Assembly (NCBI GenBank): GCA_001599595.1
Contig: BCHH01000007.1
Location: 693,267-751,973, forward strand
DNA: 58,707 nt
Source: Beverwykella pulmonaria
Taxonomy: Eukaryota; Ascomycota; Dothideomycetes; Pleosporales; Melanommataceae
Direction of reading: 5' to 3'
Each line of letters begins with the position of its first letter. Position 1 is the first letter of the stretch. The notes beneath the pieces are model-generated. The model did no database searches, was not told the origin of the DNA, and saw only the letters and a program-made list of their open reading frames with translations. The translations under genes were made by a program, and so were the position numbers. Shown here piece by piece: positions 22,384-33,834 of the stretch.

Positions 22384-24319
22384 TTATTTATCTAACTCGA
22401 CTAACGACTTAATGAGATAAGTACGACTGCGTAGGTCGTCGCCATTTCCAGTACCCCACTTCCGAAGACCAGGGCGGATCATGAACGAGACTTTGCCTGC
22501 CTGCTCCTCCGTCTCATCATACGCCGGATCTAAATTGGTCAAGGCATAGTCTTCGGCGCTCTTCCTTACACCTACTCTTGGACCCCAGAGCCTGAAAAGG
22601 GCTCTTTGGGTTGCGAAGATTCGTGCTAACTTGATAGCAGGCTCCAGGACTCCTGATATTTTCTTCTCTCCGTTCGGCATTTCTGAAAGAGCTGGATAGC
22701 CGAGTTGCGTGAACACTAAACTGAATGACTCCATGAGGTCTGCATGAGTTTCTGATGTCATGATATCGTCGTCACGGTGGTGAGATGCCAACCTTCCCGC
22801 GCTGATCGAACGCCATTTCGCAGATTGGTCGTCGGAATCTTTCTTATATTAGTGTTCAGCCGCAGGCTCTTTCAGGCTCATACTTACGTGCATCCTCCCA
22901 GAGGTTCTGGTATGCAGCATTCAGATGTTGTGTAATACTGCCATCGAACGCCGTAAACGGTTGCTGAAACAATTCATAGTCCAGTGCGCTCCAAATCACC
23001 GCTCTTAATATCTTCTTCTTCATCTCCTTGATGGGATCTTCGAACATTCCTGTATTTCCATCTTCGTATTTATCCCACATGAGCTTACTCACTTGCTTAG
23101 CCCACTCGCAGGAACTGAGCGTCGAGGTTTGTTTGCAGAGCAAAGTCAGGACAGGGTTAATCTTAGCGTCGATGACTTCAAATAGACTGACGATCTCAGT
23201 ATCGTACTTGGGCTGGAACTTATCCACCGCCAACAATGCCTCGTCTTGGAGTTTTACAAGCTTTTCTTTCAGTTTCTTCATCTCACGACTCTCCGCGTCC
23301 CAATTGCTTTCGATGTCACGGACTCGCCTCATCCTTGCCTCCATTTCTTCCATCCTGCGGTTGTATATCTTCCAGTTGTTTTGAACATCATGTAGTTCCT
23401 CCACTTCTGCACGGAGTCTCGCTACTTCCACTTCACTCGATTGCCATGAGCGTATAAGCCCTTCAACATCGATTTGCTGTTCCAACTGCTGCGGATGTCT
23501 ATCTTCTTGTGTTTGATGGAGGGGGTTTTCACCAATGCTCGTACTATGATTGTCGCCCGCAACTCGGGGTTCTGCATGAGAATTGTGATTGTGGCTCGCG
23601 CAATCATGGTACCCGTTTCTGGCTTCCTGGCTTCGTTTCCGAGGGGATGAATGGCCTGTGGATATCTCAGGTGCTGATGGCAGGGATGACGTTCCATTAT
23701 TGTCCTCGATCGCTGCACTCTGCCTCGATCTTACTCGTTGGCTATCATCAGGACTCTCGCCTTCATAGGACTAGCAGCTCAGTTAGTACCATTGAAGATC
23801 AAATGCTTACTCATCATAAACCTCTTGGCCAACAGACTCGTAATCCTCGAGGGATTGGTCGTTCTCCGATTTCTCAAGATCGGGTTGGGTTCGCATCTGC
23901 ACTCCCATTGCGTCGCTGCTAGAAGCTTGTTCTGACTAGGCACTATCAATTTCGTGTTGGTATCATAAGGGAGGCTGGGTCTTACAACGTGTGCTTCAGT
24001 TGTGCCCAAAGGAGTGACTTTTCTTGACGTCGATTTTCGTTTCCTGCTACGATTCTTCTGTTTCGTCATTGATCAAGATAAGGAAATGTCTCTGAGCTTT
24101 CGAGTGAAGTATGGGTCCTATGGCTCTTTTTCTGGATGCATACAAAAGCCTTAGATTCAACTTCAGCTCCTCAGCCTTGTGGGACTCAGACTGCTCCTCC
24201 TCCACCAACCGCGGTCTTGCTCGATGACCACTGACATCTCTGTTAGCATTTATTGGAGGTTGACTCGCTTCAGCAGCTATACTCTCGATTCTTTTTGGTT
24301 GGCGCAACGCCGCTTCCAT
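22384..24319 (-). CDS. Coiled-coil protein of unknown function
   Basis: Five exons: 24319-24144, 24046-23986, 23935-23822, 23770-22888 and 22838-22384; introns of 97, 50, 51 and 49 nt; 562 residues in frame. The N-terminal third is polar with a bipartite basic signal (RKRKSTSRK). Residues of about 225-300 form a strong coiled coil rich in Glu/Arg (RLRAEVEELHDVQ, RMEEMEARMRRV, MKKLKEKLVKLQDEAL). The C-terminal half is helical with aromatic and Leu residues (AVIWSALDYELFQQPF; SFSLVFTQLGYPALSE; LFRLWGPRVG). The first intron is the least certain, and the third uses a weak GTTTAT donor because the better GTAAGC site breaks the frame. It starts 295 bp from the divergent Hsp70-like gene, so shared regulation is likely. 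I recognise no family. Confidence 0.7.
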
Positions 24320-24614
24320 TTCTGGTGATTGGAGAATATCGCAGTAAAGCCACGATTTCTATCATTATCACCTCACTAGCTCAGCCTAACGCCCATATTT
24401 ATTATTCTTGATAGGTCTTACGACTTTGATGTGTGGGTGACCAAATAAATTGATATAACAGAAACACAACTGTCCCCTAATAGGCGGCTCGAGCAACCTC
24501 CTCATCCTCGCCTTTGTGTGATCTTCCCAAGAGCCTCGTATCGTCTTATCCATTTAATATCTAGTCAACTTCACAAAAAATCCGAGAGTGCCTCGGTTTG
24601 GTACATTGCTAACT
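24320..24614. promoter_or_regulatory. Shared divergent promoter, coiled-coil / Hsp70-like
   Basis: 295 bp between two outward-reading genes. One CCCCT (stress-element core) occurs near 24474. I found no array of nGAAnnTTCn heat-shock elements. Confidence 0.45.
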
Positions 24615-26686
24615 ATGTCCGCTGTACATGCGCGCAAGCTCATTATTGGGCTTGATTTTGGGACAACGTATAGGTCCGTACTTCTCTTCCTTACTACTGC
24701 TGACAATGTCTCTTCCTTATTACTGCTGACATTTTCTCTTCCTTACTATTGCTGACATTATATGAAGTGGAGTCGCATATCTTGAAACAGACAAGAATGG
24801 CGGCACAGGAGATGCGAACCAAATACAGCTCATTTCGAATTGGCCCGGTCTAGCTATGGGCAACACGGAGAAAGTGCCCTCTCGAATATCCTACGGCGTT
24901 CCTCCCAAGTGCGAAATCAAATGGGGCAACCAAATCAACCATAGAACGAAAGGTGTCCACGCTCTGATGAAGTTGCGCCTCGACGAACAAACAAAGAAAA
25001 GTAAGCAGCTCAAACTGCTGCTAGCGTTTTTGACCAGCAACTTCGATGGTTTGAACCTTGATGACCTCAACTCTGATGATGAGGATGCGCCACCGGATTA
25101 TCCTGGGAAAGACGCCGTAGACATGGTTGCCGACTACCTCACCCACTTGCGGGATCATGTATGGAAAGCTCTCGAAACACAGTACAAGGGAGGTCTGTTG
25201 GACTCGCTGGATAAAGAGATTGTGGTCACTGTGCCTGCTGTGTGGTCTGAGCGCGCAAAGGATCAGACACTCAAGGCAGTGACCCGTGCAAAGTTCGATG
25301 TATCTAAGGTCATGCTAATCACGGAACCGGAAGCGGCTGCGATCTACGCCCTTAAGGAGATGCAGGAGGGCGCCAATAGAGATGAGGTTAAAGTCGGTGA
25401 CAACTTCGTTCTCTGTGATGCGGGAGGTGGCACTGTCGACTTGATCTCGTATAAGGTCACCCAAACAAGGCCCGTGTACAAGATCGAAGAGGCAGCGATC
25501 GGGAGTGGCGACAAATGCGGTGCAACATACGTAGACAAGGCAAGCATTACATCCTCCTCGTTTTTCAAATATGCTTTCTTACAGAGTCTGCTAGGAATTC
25601 CTGTCGTGGCTAGAGCGCCTGATCGGGCCCGACGCCTACAAGCAGATTCCAGCAGAGAAAACACGCCACGGAAGTAACATGATGACTGCTTTCGAGACAG
25701 CCAAATTCTTTTTTGGTGGAGACGACGAAGACATTGAGATCCGGCTGCCTGGAGAATGTGGTGTCCAGGATAATGAGGACCTAAATATCGATGACTACAC
25801 CCTCACACTCAGCTCGCAGCAGATGAGGGAGATTATGGATCCTTGCATCAACCGCACCCTAGAGTTGATCGATGGTCAAATCGCTTCGGTTCTTAGGGCT
25901 GGGCGTGAGAAACCTAAGGTAAGTAATTTCCCTGCACTAGAATGAGGTTATACTGATGAGAGTGTTAAGATGGTTATTCTCGTAGGCGGTTTCGGCAACA
26001 ACCCGTACCTCTTCCGACAGGTCTCGGAATACTGCTCCGACCGGGGCATTCTAACTCGCAAGCCAAACTTCCCCTGGTCCGCCGTAGTTCGCGGGGCGGT
26101 GTGCCGCGGACTCGAGGGCCCATCATCTGGTCTCGTCGCTGTACGGCTTGCTCGTAAACACTATGGAACACCCATCAGCGTCCCATTCAGGCCTGGCATT
26201 CACGATTCGGCTGATATGTACATAGACGAGTTCACAGGAACCAAGTATGCCAGGGGCCAAATGCGCTGGATGATCGATAAGGGCGAGCGCCTCCCCGAAA
26301 GCAACCCCAAGAAGGTCTCCATCGAGTGCTGCTGCACATTCAAGAAGACCGACGACCGGGAGTTTGGCGCTACTTTGGTTGGCTGCGATGGGGACGACGC
26401 ACCGAAGCGATATGCACATGACGGTGAGTTTCCCAGTCCTTGATTTGGGTAGCGAGACCGCAAAGCTGATCCCGTGATAGATGCGTACAACGTTTGCCGT
26501 GTGAGGGCAGACCTGAGCACGGTCCCAGAATCAAAATTCACCAGAGCTAGGTCAGGCCTTGGGGCTGAGGAGTTCTTAATTGCTGAGTTTCGGTTGGAGG
26601 CCACGTTTGGTGGTGGAAACATCGATTGGAAGTTCATTTTTGATGGGAAGGAGTACGGCAGCGTCTCTGTGAGCTATGATAAGTGA
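24615..26686 (+). CDS. Hsp70-like ATPase
   Basis: Five exons: 24615-24673, 24768-25539, 25595-25918, 25970-26423 and 26481-26686; 604 residues. Hsp70/actin-fold ATPase motifs are present: phosphate-1 IIGLDFGTTYSGVAY, VTVPAVWSERAKDQT, phosphate-2 LCDAGGGTVDL and adenosine VILVGGFGNNPYLF. The C-terminal 200 residues do not resemble the canonical substrate-binding domain, and no EEVD end is present. It therefore belongs to the divergent Hsp70-like proteins common in filamentous fungi rather than to a housekeeping chaperone. Intron 2 (25540-25594) uses a GC-AG donor (AAG|GCAAGC), which is needed to obtain CGATYVDKEFLSWLE. Intron 1 is built of three 26-bp tandem copies. Confidence 0.9.
24683..24760 (+). 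repeat. Three 26-bp tandem copies inside intron 1 of Hsp70-like
   Basis: Units 24683-24708, 24709-24734 and 24735-24760, each with a pyrimidine stretch (TCTCTTCCTTA) followed by TGCTGACA, a branch-site-like motif. They fill most of the 94-nt intron. Confidence 0.93.
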
Positions 26687-27415
26687 GAGATGCCAGACAC
26701 GCCCCGACAAGTAGGCTATTAATAGAGAAGGATACTGCCTTCTATCCCACCTATCGTTTTGCTGCTTTTGGGTTCCCATCATGGCTTTATGGACGCAACT
26801 TAGTCAAAGTTCTGCTCTTCCGGACGATACTTGGCTTCGCTATGGACGATACCGCAATCACCTTCGTCTCTGAATACCAAATCTGGCGAGGAAGATTCAT
26901 CTTGATAAAGCCGTCTCACCCAAAATGGGTTGATGTGGCTTTGTCGGCAATGTCTAGATCTAGGGTTCCCGCTCCTAGAGATGCCCATTCACAAAAGCTG
27001 AAAACCGGCTCCTATATTCCTTTTTAGATGACACCTTTAAGATGAGTTCTCGACCGGGAAACTCCATAAGGCTGAGAAGACGCATTTGTGGCTTCGTTTA
27101 GTGCATCTTCCCCACGTTGGTCCAATCATTTGGGTAGCAGGTACAAGGTCGTGCCGAGTTGTTGGCTTTATTGAGCAAGAATTGCAAATAGAGTTTCGTC
27201 CAATCGTATCTGGGGATTAAGTTAGTTTATCTGTTTGCTCAGCACAGCAGACCCGCAGGAGAAGTTGAGAGCCGAGATTATCTGTTGACAGTGACAGTGC
27301 GTTGAGCCTTGCCCTATTCTTGTTCGAAACTCCAGATGGATCGCACATTGGATGGACCTTCTCCCTTCATAACATTTCTTGCATTCTTCGATAGTGGATC
27401 ACTCGTTCTCCATCT
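26687..27415. other. Intergenic, no gene recognised
   Basis: About 730 bp between two genes on the same strand. The frame at 26683-27027 has no protein-family features. Confidence 0.55.
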
Positions 27416-30006
27416 ATGGCACCCCATCCAGCGGCCACACCAGCTCCCGTGCCTGCAGCAACAAACGCGTACTCGCTTCATGTAACTACCATAGCCCCGT
27501 TAACCACCACATTCACTCCACCAGCCGCATGCGCGACGAATCTACCCTCAGTCATAGCAGGAACCTGCTATGACTTCACGTCATGTTCGAAATATGGCGC
27601 GTATGACTTCGCAAGCTCTGCATTTGCTCTACAGAACTTAGTTTGGTTCACCAGCAACTGGGAGCAGAGAGGAGCGCTGTCCTGTTATCCGTCCGGCTAC
27701 TCGAACTTCAACGGATTCACGTTTTCTCCTGCAGTGGCGTGTCCGGCTGGACATACAACGGCAACTTGGTCAAGTATGACATCTGCTTCTCAATACGGCA
27801 TTGTTTGCTGCCCCAGGTAAAATACACAAGAATTGAGACTTGGGAAGCTATCGCTAATCGAAAAGATAGTGGATTTAATGGAATGACCTACAACAACAAG
27901 CTCTCAAACTACTGGTGTTCGCGAAAAATGTCATCCGATGAAAGCGCTGTGCTTATTGCCATGGCAGAAACCACAATCTACGATTACCCATCGTCATCAT
28001 CCATAGTCTCGGACTATATGTCTATCAGCATTTTTGGGACGTCGACGTTTTCGGATTTCCCAGGAGGCGTGTCGGTTTTGGATATTTGGGCACCGGGTCT
28101 TCTACTCCGTGTTCCGACTTCTTTGGTCTCTGGAACGCCGCGAACTAAATTACCTGCAAGCACATTCAGTACCGCAGCCACCGGACCCAATGGAATTTGG
28201 TCCACATACGATGGGAAACCGCATCTCTTTCAACTAAGTTTCGCTGTCACGATCATTGTTATCGTGTGCTTTCTTCTTGCGGGATGTTGCCTTTTTGGAT
28301 GTTGCATTTCTATATGTTGCTGCTCGAAGAGCAAGTCGCGCCGCCGCAGTCGTCCTTACCCTCCACCTGTTCCACCTGTTCCAGCTCCAAGACCGAGTCC
28401 ATACGGTCCCCAACAGCCACATAGGCGGATGCTGTTATGTTCGCACAAGACCGAATCATTTTGCTCTACCGGCGGCATCAAAAACTGCTGTGCATGTGAA
28501 GATACTCGGATATATTACCCAATGATTCGGAGCGTTCGCGTCAAGGAATACTGCGCTAAATGCCAGAACTACTGGAGTAACAAGCCTGTTGCTGATGCTC
28601 CCCACCCCAACTGGGATCAGCTTGCATGTCCGCACAAAAGCACTAGTTCCTGTGCTCTAGATCCCAGCAACTCGTGCTGTGCATGCCAGGACAAACGCAC
28701 TCGTCTCATGGCGCGCAAGACCCGCGTCCAAAACTATTGCTCGCCATGCCATACATACTGGCTACCGCAGCCAGAGCACTTGGTTCCCTTGCTTTGGCAA
28801 AATCGGTCATGTCCCCACAAGCGCCTCGCCAATTGCAAGCTCAACGCCCTCGCTCCTTGTTGCGGCTGTCAAGATGCTCGAAAATTCCGCATGGCACGAC
28901 CAGATCGTGTGCAATCATATTGCAACGGCTGTCTGCCATTCTGGAAAACGAAGAGTAGAGAAACGGTGCCGAGATGGTGGGACACAGAGCTCGTGCTATT
29001 GTGTAAGCACAAGACCGAGACTTCGTGCACGCTACCTGAAGCTAAAGCGTGCTGTACATGTGAAGATGAGAGAGTACACAAAAGGCCGTTGCCGAAGCAT
29101 AAGAGGCTGGAGGCGTACTGTGACAAGTGTATGGGCTACTGGTCGAAGAAGAAAGAGGCCGATTTGCCGTCCTGGTGGAGATGCGATGACGTAGACAAGT
29201 CGACCTACTCCCTGCTTCTGCATGCCAAGTTCAACGGCGCAAATAATGAGGATGAGAAGGCAAGGCCATCTTTCCAGTGGCTGACTCGAAAGGCGTTGCG
29301 ACCTACAGAGTACTGGACAGTAGCACAAGAGTTATTTCGGGGAGTTATGGACTGGGGACCGACACATGCACTGCCTCGATTCCACATGGACGATAAGGGA
29401 AGACTCAAGAAGGACATCGAAACCGATCCGCGTGCAATAGAAGACGAGCTCAGGAGCGAGAAGGGTGACCTACCAAAAAACGAAACGGAGGTCTCGAACA
29501 CTAAACCCTCGCTCAATAGCATGGACTTTGATCCCACTCACGGTCCTCTAAAATTCGATATCCCAACAATTCCTGCGACATCCGCGACCAGCAACGCAAA
29601 AGAACAGTACAACGTCGATAACACCCGGATAGTTGAAGTTGAGAAAACAAATCCACCGAGACGTGATGAGCCGCCGGCTACAAATATGATGGACCTAGGT
29701 CCGACCTTTTCGCCGCCTAAATTCGACGTGCCGGGGGAAAGCGCTAGGAAACCTTCGTCTAGGAAGAGTAGAGCGACTGGGGTGGCATCACCGACAGGCA
29801 GTAAGTTTGACTCTTCAACTAAATTCTGGTTCCACCAAACTGATCATCGTCAGCCACGACGGGAAATTCACGGCGAAGGCCTTGGGACAGTGGACTCCAA
29901 AGAAATGGTCCAAAATTCCAGGTTTCTAAAGACGGCACTGTTAGTAGTTGAGCAAGCATGTATAGATTATGAGTTACTACGGCTGCATGACGAGGTGTGT
30001 TTGTAA
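27416..30006 (+). CDS. Single-pass membrane protein with four Cys/His modules
   Basis: Two exons, 27416-27816 and 27870-30006; 53-nt intron with a GCTAATC branch; 845 residues. The first 250 residues are Cys- and Ser/Thr-rich and begin like a known type of fungal surface ectodomain (LTTTFTPPAAC). One membrane segment follows at about 256-283 (FAVTIIVIVCFLLAGCC), then CCCSKSKSRRRSRP, which places the rest in the cytosol. From about 324 to 560 lie four 62-64 residue modules: C-x-H-K-x4-C-x7-C-C-x-C-[EQ]-D-x-R-...-Y-C-x2-C-x2-[YF]-W. The tail is low complexity with two related acidic motifs (DFDPTHGPLKFDIP; DLGPTFSPPKFDVP; a third is near 29350, MDWGPTHALPRF). No N-terminal signal peptide is evident. 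The modules probably bind zinc; I recognise no family for them. Confidence 0.85.
28438..29145 (+). repeat. Four-fold Cys/His module array (protein level)
   Basis: Module cores begin at about 28438, 28627, 28810 and 29002. Ligand spacing is constant across copies (eight Cys and one His), while other positions differ, so the duplication is old. Confidence 0.85.
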
Positions 30007-31545
30007 TACTATTCATTGTAATCATGTGTATGCTGTATGTTACCACGTCCAAGGAGAATCGCAGGGATAGTAGTACAAAGATCCAGGAAGGGGACTGCTT
30101 CGATTCTACTACACTTGCGAGCAGCATTGTTACAGCTGTGAAAAATCCTCCATAAAAAAAACTCTGTTATTCTCTTTACACGGGGGAGCACACAGTATCA
30201 GCTTCAGCATCAGACATTGCAAAGTATTTGCTTATAATATTCCTCCTCGTTTCAAGCTTTACACATGTTTGCAAGACAATCCCTATTCGAGCTTCTAAGA
30301 CGCTTTTTGATTTCAACGATGTTATGGAGAATCCAGGTAGTCAAAAGGTCATAGGAAGTGGTTGAGATTAGTTTACACGATTGAGACGATGGTCGACACG
30401 TGGAGTGAACGCACGGAAGCTCTTTCCCGTTTCGGCGGCCCTCGATGAGCTCAACAAAACTCGACTTCAACCTCACATCATGCTGCGTCTCCTCGAACGC
30501 TTTCAGCTCTCTAATCTCCTGACCTAGCACGCACTTTCGCCATAGGATGGAACAACCAGTCTCGCCCTGCGCCGTCTCGGCAGAGGCCATAGCCACCTCA
30601 AGCTCGACTCACCTCGCCGACCCGAAATAACGACATGCAAGCTTCACGACGCGTCTTGAACCCGCGGAGATCACAAGAGGGAAGCCTCCGCGATGTGCTC
30701 GCCGACGTGTTGGGATTCCTCCGCGCAGTTTGATCATTCTGCAATTGTGCTTTTTCGCACGCAATCCGCGCGGAAACCCCATCATTCAGGCTGTTCGGTA
30801 GCCCACCTTTTTGATACAGCCCCGACTTCAAAGTAACATTTCCCTCCGGGATGCGCTAGAACCGAGTGCGAACGATGCCCTTGCATGAATTTGCAGACTA
30901 CCCCTCACTAAGGCATCTGGCTCAGCTGCCGGCGCCCCTGTCCCTGCTGCAACTCTGTTTCTCAAAAGGAAATATGGGTCGTCTCAGCATCAGCTCAGAC
31001 ACGCGCCCATTTGGCCTCAACCAGCTGCTCAGAGCTCGCAACAAGAGACACGGGAAATGGTAGAAGCTGCTGTCGACGCATGTCGAGCTGTTATTCATGT
31101 CCAAGACGACAGCACGTGCGCAGCCGGAGTCATTCACCGCTCGCGCCACGACAGTAATGGATCGAGAACGTCATCGAGTGCTCGAAACGGCAAAGTACCC
31201 TCCCCATTTCTGCACCTCAAACAAATGCAACACATTTTTCTGCTTGCCGGAGGGACCGAGAGCTCCAGACAGTCGGCCTTTGCTCTTCCGAGTCGACAGG
31301 AAGCTTCTTGTTAACATGCGCGCCGTCCCCTCTTTATGGCGGGGCGTCTGCTGCTCTTTTGGCGTGCTCTTGAGCTTTTGTTGTTTGATACCACAACAGC
31401 TATAATCTACGCGCTATCTGTGTAATTTAGACACACAAAGGCCTAGTCTTTACTCTGAGCGGTCAATTGAGTTCTTTCAAGCTTCCTGTCAACGACCCGA
31501 TCCACCCAAACATCGTCCTCGTCAACGCCGCAAGAGCTCCCTCAC
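30007..31545. other. Intergenic, possible short - strand gene
   Basis: About 1.5 kb. A - strand frame from ATG 30831 runs to a good donor (GTCGGCGAG|GTGAGT, 30615) and a second frame covers 30596-30252, so a two-exon gene is possible. The products show no recognisable domain. The 3' part holds the promoter of the methyltransferase gene, with a TATAATC near 31401. Confidence 0.35.
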
Positions 31546-33034
31546 ATGGCGATCCTAAGCCCTGTCCTTGGGCCTGCGACCGCAATATGGAACAGCGTCA
31601 GCTGTCAGGCATGGGATTCTTTGGTTGCGCTGTGTAGGAATGGAACGCTGTCGCAATTGCAAGGCATTCGGCTTGGGAAGCTTGCAGTATACGAAGCAAG
31701 CGCAGGCAAAGGTTCCACTGTCTTTGGGATGGAGAGACAAGGACGCCCTGTAGCGGTGCTGAATGTCCACGATGAGAAGTTTTGGGTGCGATTGGCACTT
31801 TTTGCGGATATGGTGTGTGTTCCCAACATTGCCAAAGGCTGCCAGTCGCTTCGCTGTAGCGCCAGAGTCTAATTGAATCCACAGGGCTTCGCGGAGAGCT
31901 ACATGCTGGGAGAAATCACATCGCCTGATTTGACAGCATTCTTTGCGGTACGTTGTATATCCGGCTCTGGTTAGGCTTTGCTCAATTTCGCAGATATTCA
32001 TCGAAAACCGAGAACACCTCTCCAACGGGTCCAACGTCACGGCCGCGATATCCACTGGGCTCGCCGGTCTCCTCCGAAGAAGCAACAACCTCAAAAATGC
32101 CCGCCTCAACATTTCCGCCCACTACGACATCTCGAACGAGATGTTCGCCGCGTTTCTCTCCCCAGATATGACATACTCGTGCCCCATTTGGCTGCCAAAG
32201 TCAAATAAGCATTGCGCGACAGAAACGCTAGAAGCTGCACAAATGCGCAAGCTAGACAGATTCATAGACAACACGCACATCCAGCCAAGCGATCACGTCC
32301 TAGAAATCGGCACTGGTTGGGGCTCCTTCGCGATACGTGCGGTCCAGCGAACAGGCTGTCAAGTCACATCCGTCACGCTTTCAATCGAGCAAAAAGCACT
32401 CGCCGAGCAACGCATACAAGACGCCGGTCTTTCCGACAAAATCACAGTCCTTCTCTGCGATTATCGCAGTCTCGAAGTCCCCGCGTTAGGTCCCTACGAT
32501 AAAATCGTTTCGATCGAAATGCTCGAAGCCGTCGGCAGAGAATACCTAGAAACATACTTCCGATGCATAGACAAGCTGCTGAAGAAGGACGGCGGAATAG
32601 CAAGCTTCCAGTGCATAACCATGCCTGAAGCGCGGTACGACGCATACGCGAAATCAGATGACTTCATCCGCAGATACATTTTCCCCGGCGGCCATCTTCC
32701 AACTGTCACACAGCTCGTGAATTCGATTACCAATGGCTCGAGCGGCACACTAGTCGTCGATGCGGTGGAGAATATTGGTCCGCACTATGCGAAGGCGTTG
32801 AGGCTATGGCGCGAAGAGTTTCTGGGTAATTGGGAGGGGAGCATCAAGTCGCAGTTGATAGCGGAGAAGCAGGGCCAGGGCATGGATGATGAGGGCGCTG
32901 AGGTATTTAAGAGGAAGTGGGATTACTATTTCAGATATTCTGAGGCCGGGTTTGCAACGAAGACGTTGGGCGATGTTATTATTACGGTGGGGAGGGAGGG
33001 CGCGGTGCAGATGATGGAGGATGTGCCGCTGTAA
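31546..33034 (+). CDS. Cyclopropane-fatty-acyl-phospholipid synthase-like methyltransferase
   Basis: Three exons: 31546-31812, 31885-31947 (63 nt) and 31994-33034; introns of 72 and 46 nt, all phase 0; 456 residues. The exon joins give GFAESYMLGEITSPDLTAFF and IFIENREHL, as in the family. The class I SAM motif is VLEIGTGWGSFAIR. The CFA-synthase signature YDISNEMFAAFLSPDMTYSC and the segments EMLEAVG and FPGGHLPT are intact. The enzyme would transfer a methylene or methyl group from SAM to an unsaturated acyl chain of membrane lipid. Fungal members include sphingolipid C9-methyltransferases and CFA-like proteins. With no N-terminal membrane anchors, this fits the soluble CFA-like group better. 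Confidence 0.92.
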
Positions 33035-33220
33035 GAGGTGGAGATGGGAGGAGGCAGGGAGATGTTACTGCGTAAAGTTGCGATTTCTTTGTGTAAACTG
33101 ATGATAGACGATATCCTTCTCCTATCCATCCAATCAACCGATCAATACTCATACCACTTTACTCTACCAAAATATCATTATCTCTCCACTGAGCACCATA
33201 GCTACCTACACTACACCCTA

Positions 33221-33834
33221 TCACTTCCCAAACCCCCTCCTAGCCTCCCCCACCAGCACACGCATACTCTCGTCCCCTTCTTTCGCTCTCCTCTCAAACT
33301 CCACCATATTACTCTCCGCCCACTGCGCATCTTTCCCCGCGACAGGGAGCAAAAACCCTTGTTCTGCGCCTGCCATTGTGTCCTCCATTATGAAAATATT
33401 GTGCAGACTGCACGGGTCATCGAGACGACCGGCTGATGGCTGGTTGGGTCCAGAACGCACGATTTCGTTCCATATCTTCGTTATACCTTCAACTAGCTTG
33501 GGGAGGGTATCCACAGATTTCGACGGTCGTGGGCGGATGTGCCCGACAATATAATTTGTCTCGTGCTGTTCATCGTCAACCACTCTACCATCTACCTCCA
33601 ACCCTTCTCATCTCTCCCTCTCTATCCTACAACCTATTGTGTCTGAGAGAGACGTACCTTTTCTCCGCCTACAAATACCGTTGTCTCTGATGCAGTCGCA
33701 GGGTGAAAAACGACGTTTACGAAGGAGGTGGGTGCGGAAAAAGTGCTGCAGTGCAGATCCGTAATTGATCTGGCGATGGCAGATAGTTGGTTAGGAAGGA
33801 GAGGGGTGTTGTGATGTATTGAGTAGAGTGGCAT
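33221..33834 (-). CDS. Tautomerase_3 family protein (oxalocrotonate tautomerase-like)
   Basis: Two exons, 33834-33658 and 33595-33221; 62-nt intron (GTACGT...GGAG), phase 0; 183 residues. The start MPLYSIHHNTPL leaves Pro-1 at the N-terminus after Met removal, the catalytic base of the tautomerase superfamily. FVNVVFH and the C-terminal AGKDAQWAESNMVEFERRAKEGDE match the fungal family. Members are annotated as putative oxalocrotonate/phenylpyruvate tautomerases; the natural substrate is unknown. It is convergent with the CFA-like gene, 186 bp apart. The ATG at 33930 upstream adds a stretch of low quality and is rejected. Confidence 0.9.

Noticed and set aside
23771..23810. Intron GTAAGC...CTGCTAG (40 nt) in the coiled-coil gene
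   Set aside because: Good donor and TACTAAC branch, but it shifts the frame into a stop; donor GTTTAT at 23821 with the same acceptor gives 51 nt and keeps frame. The weak donor leaves some doubt.
24320..24614. Heat-shock elements in the Hsp70-like promoter
   Set aside because: No array of inverted nGAAn units found.
30252..30831. Two-exon - strand gene
   Set aside because: Donor at 30615 is good, but no acceptor gives a product with recognisable features; left as a possibility only.
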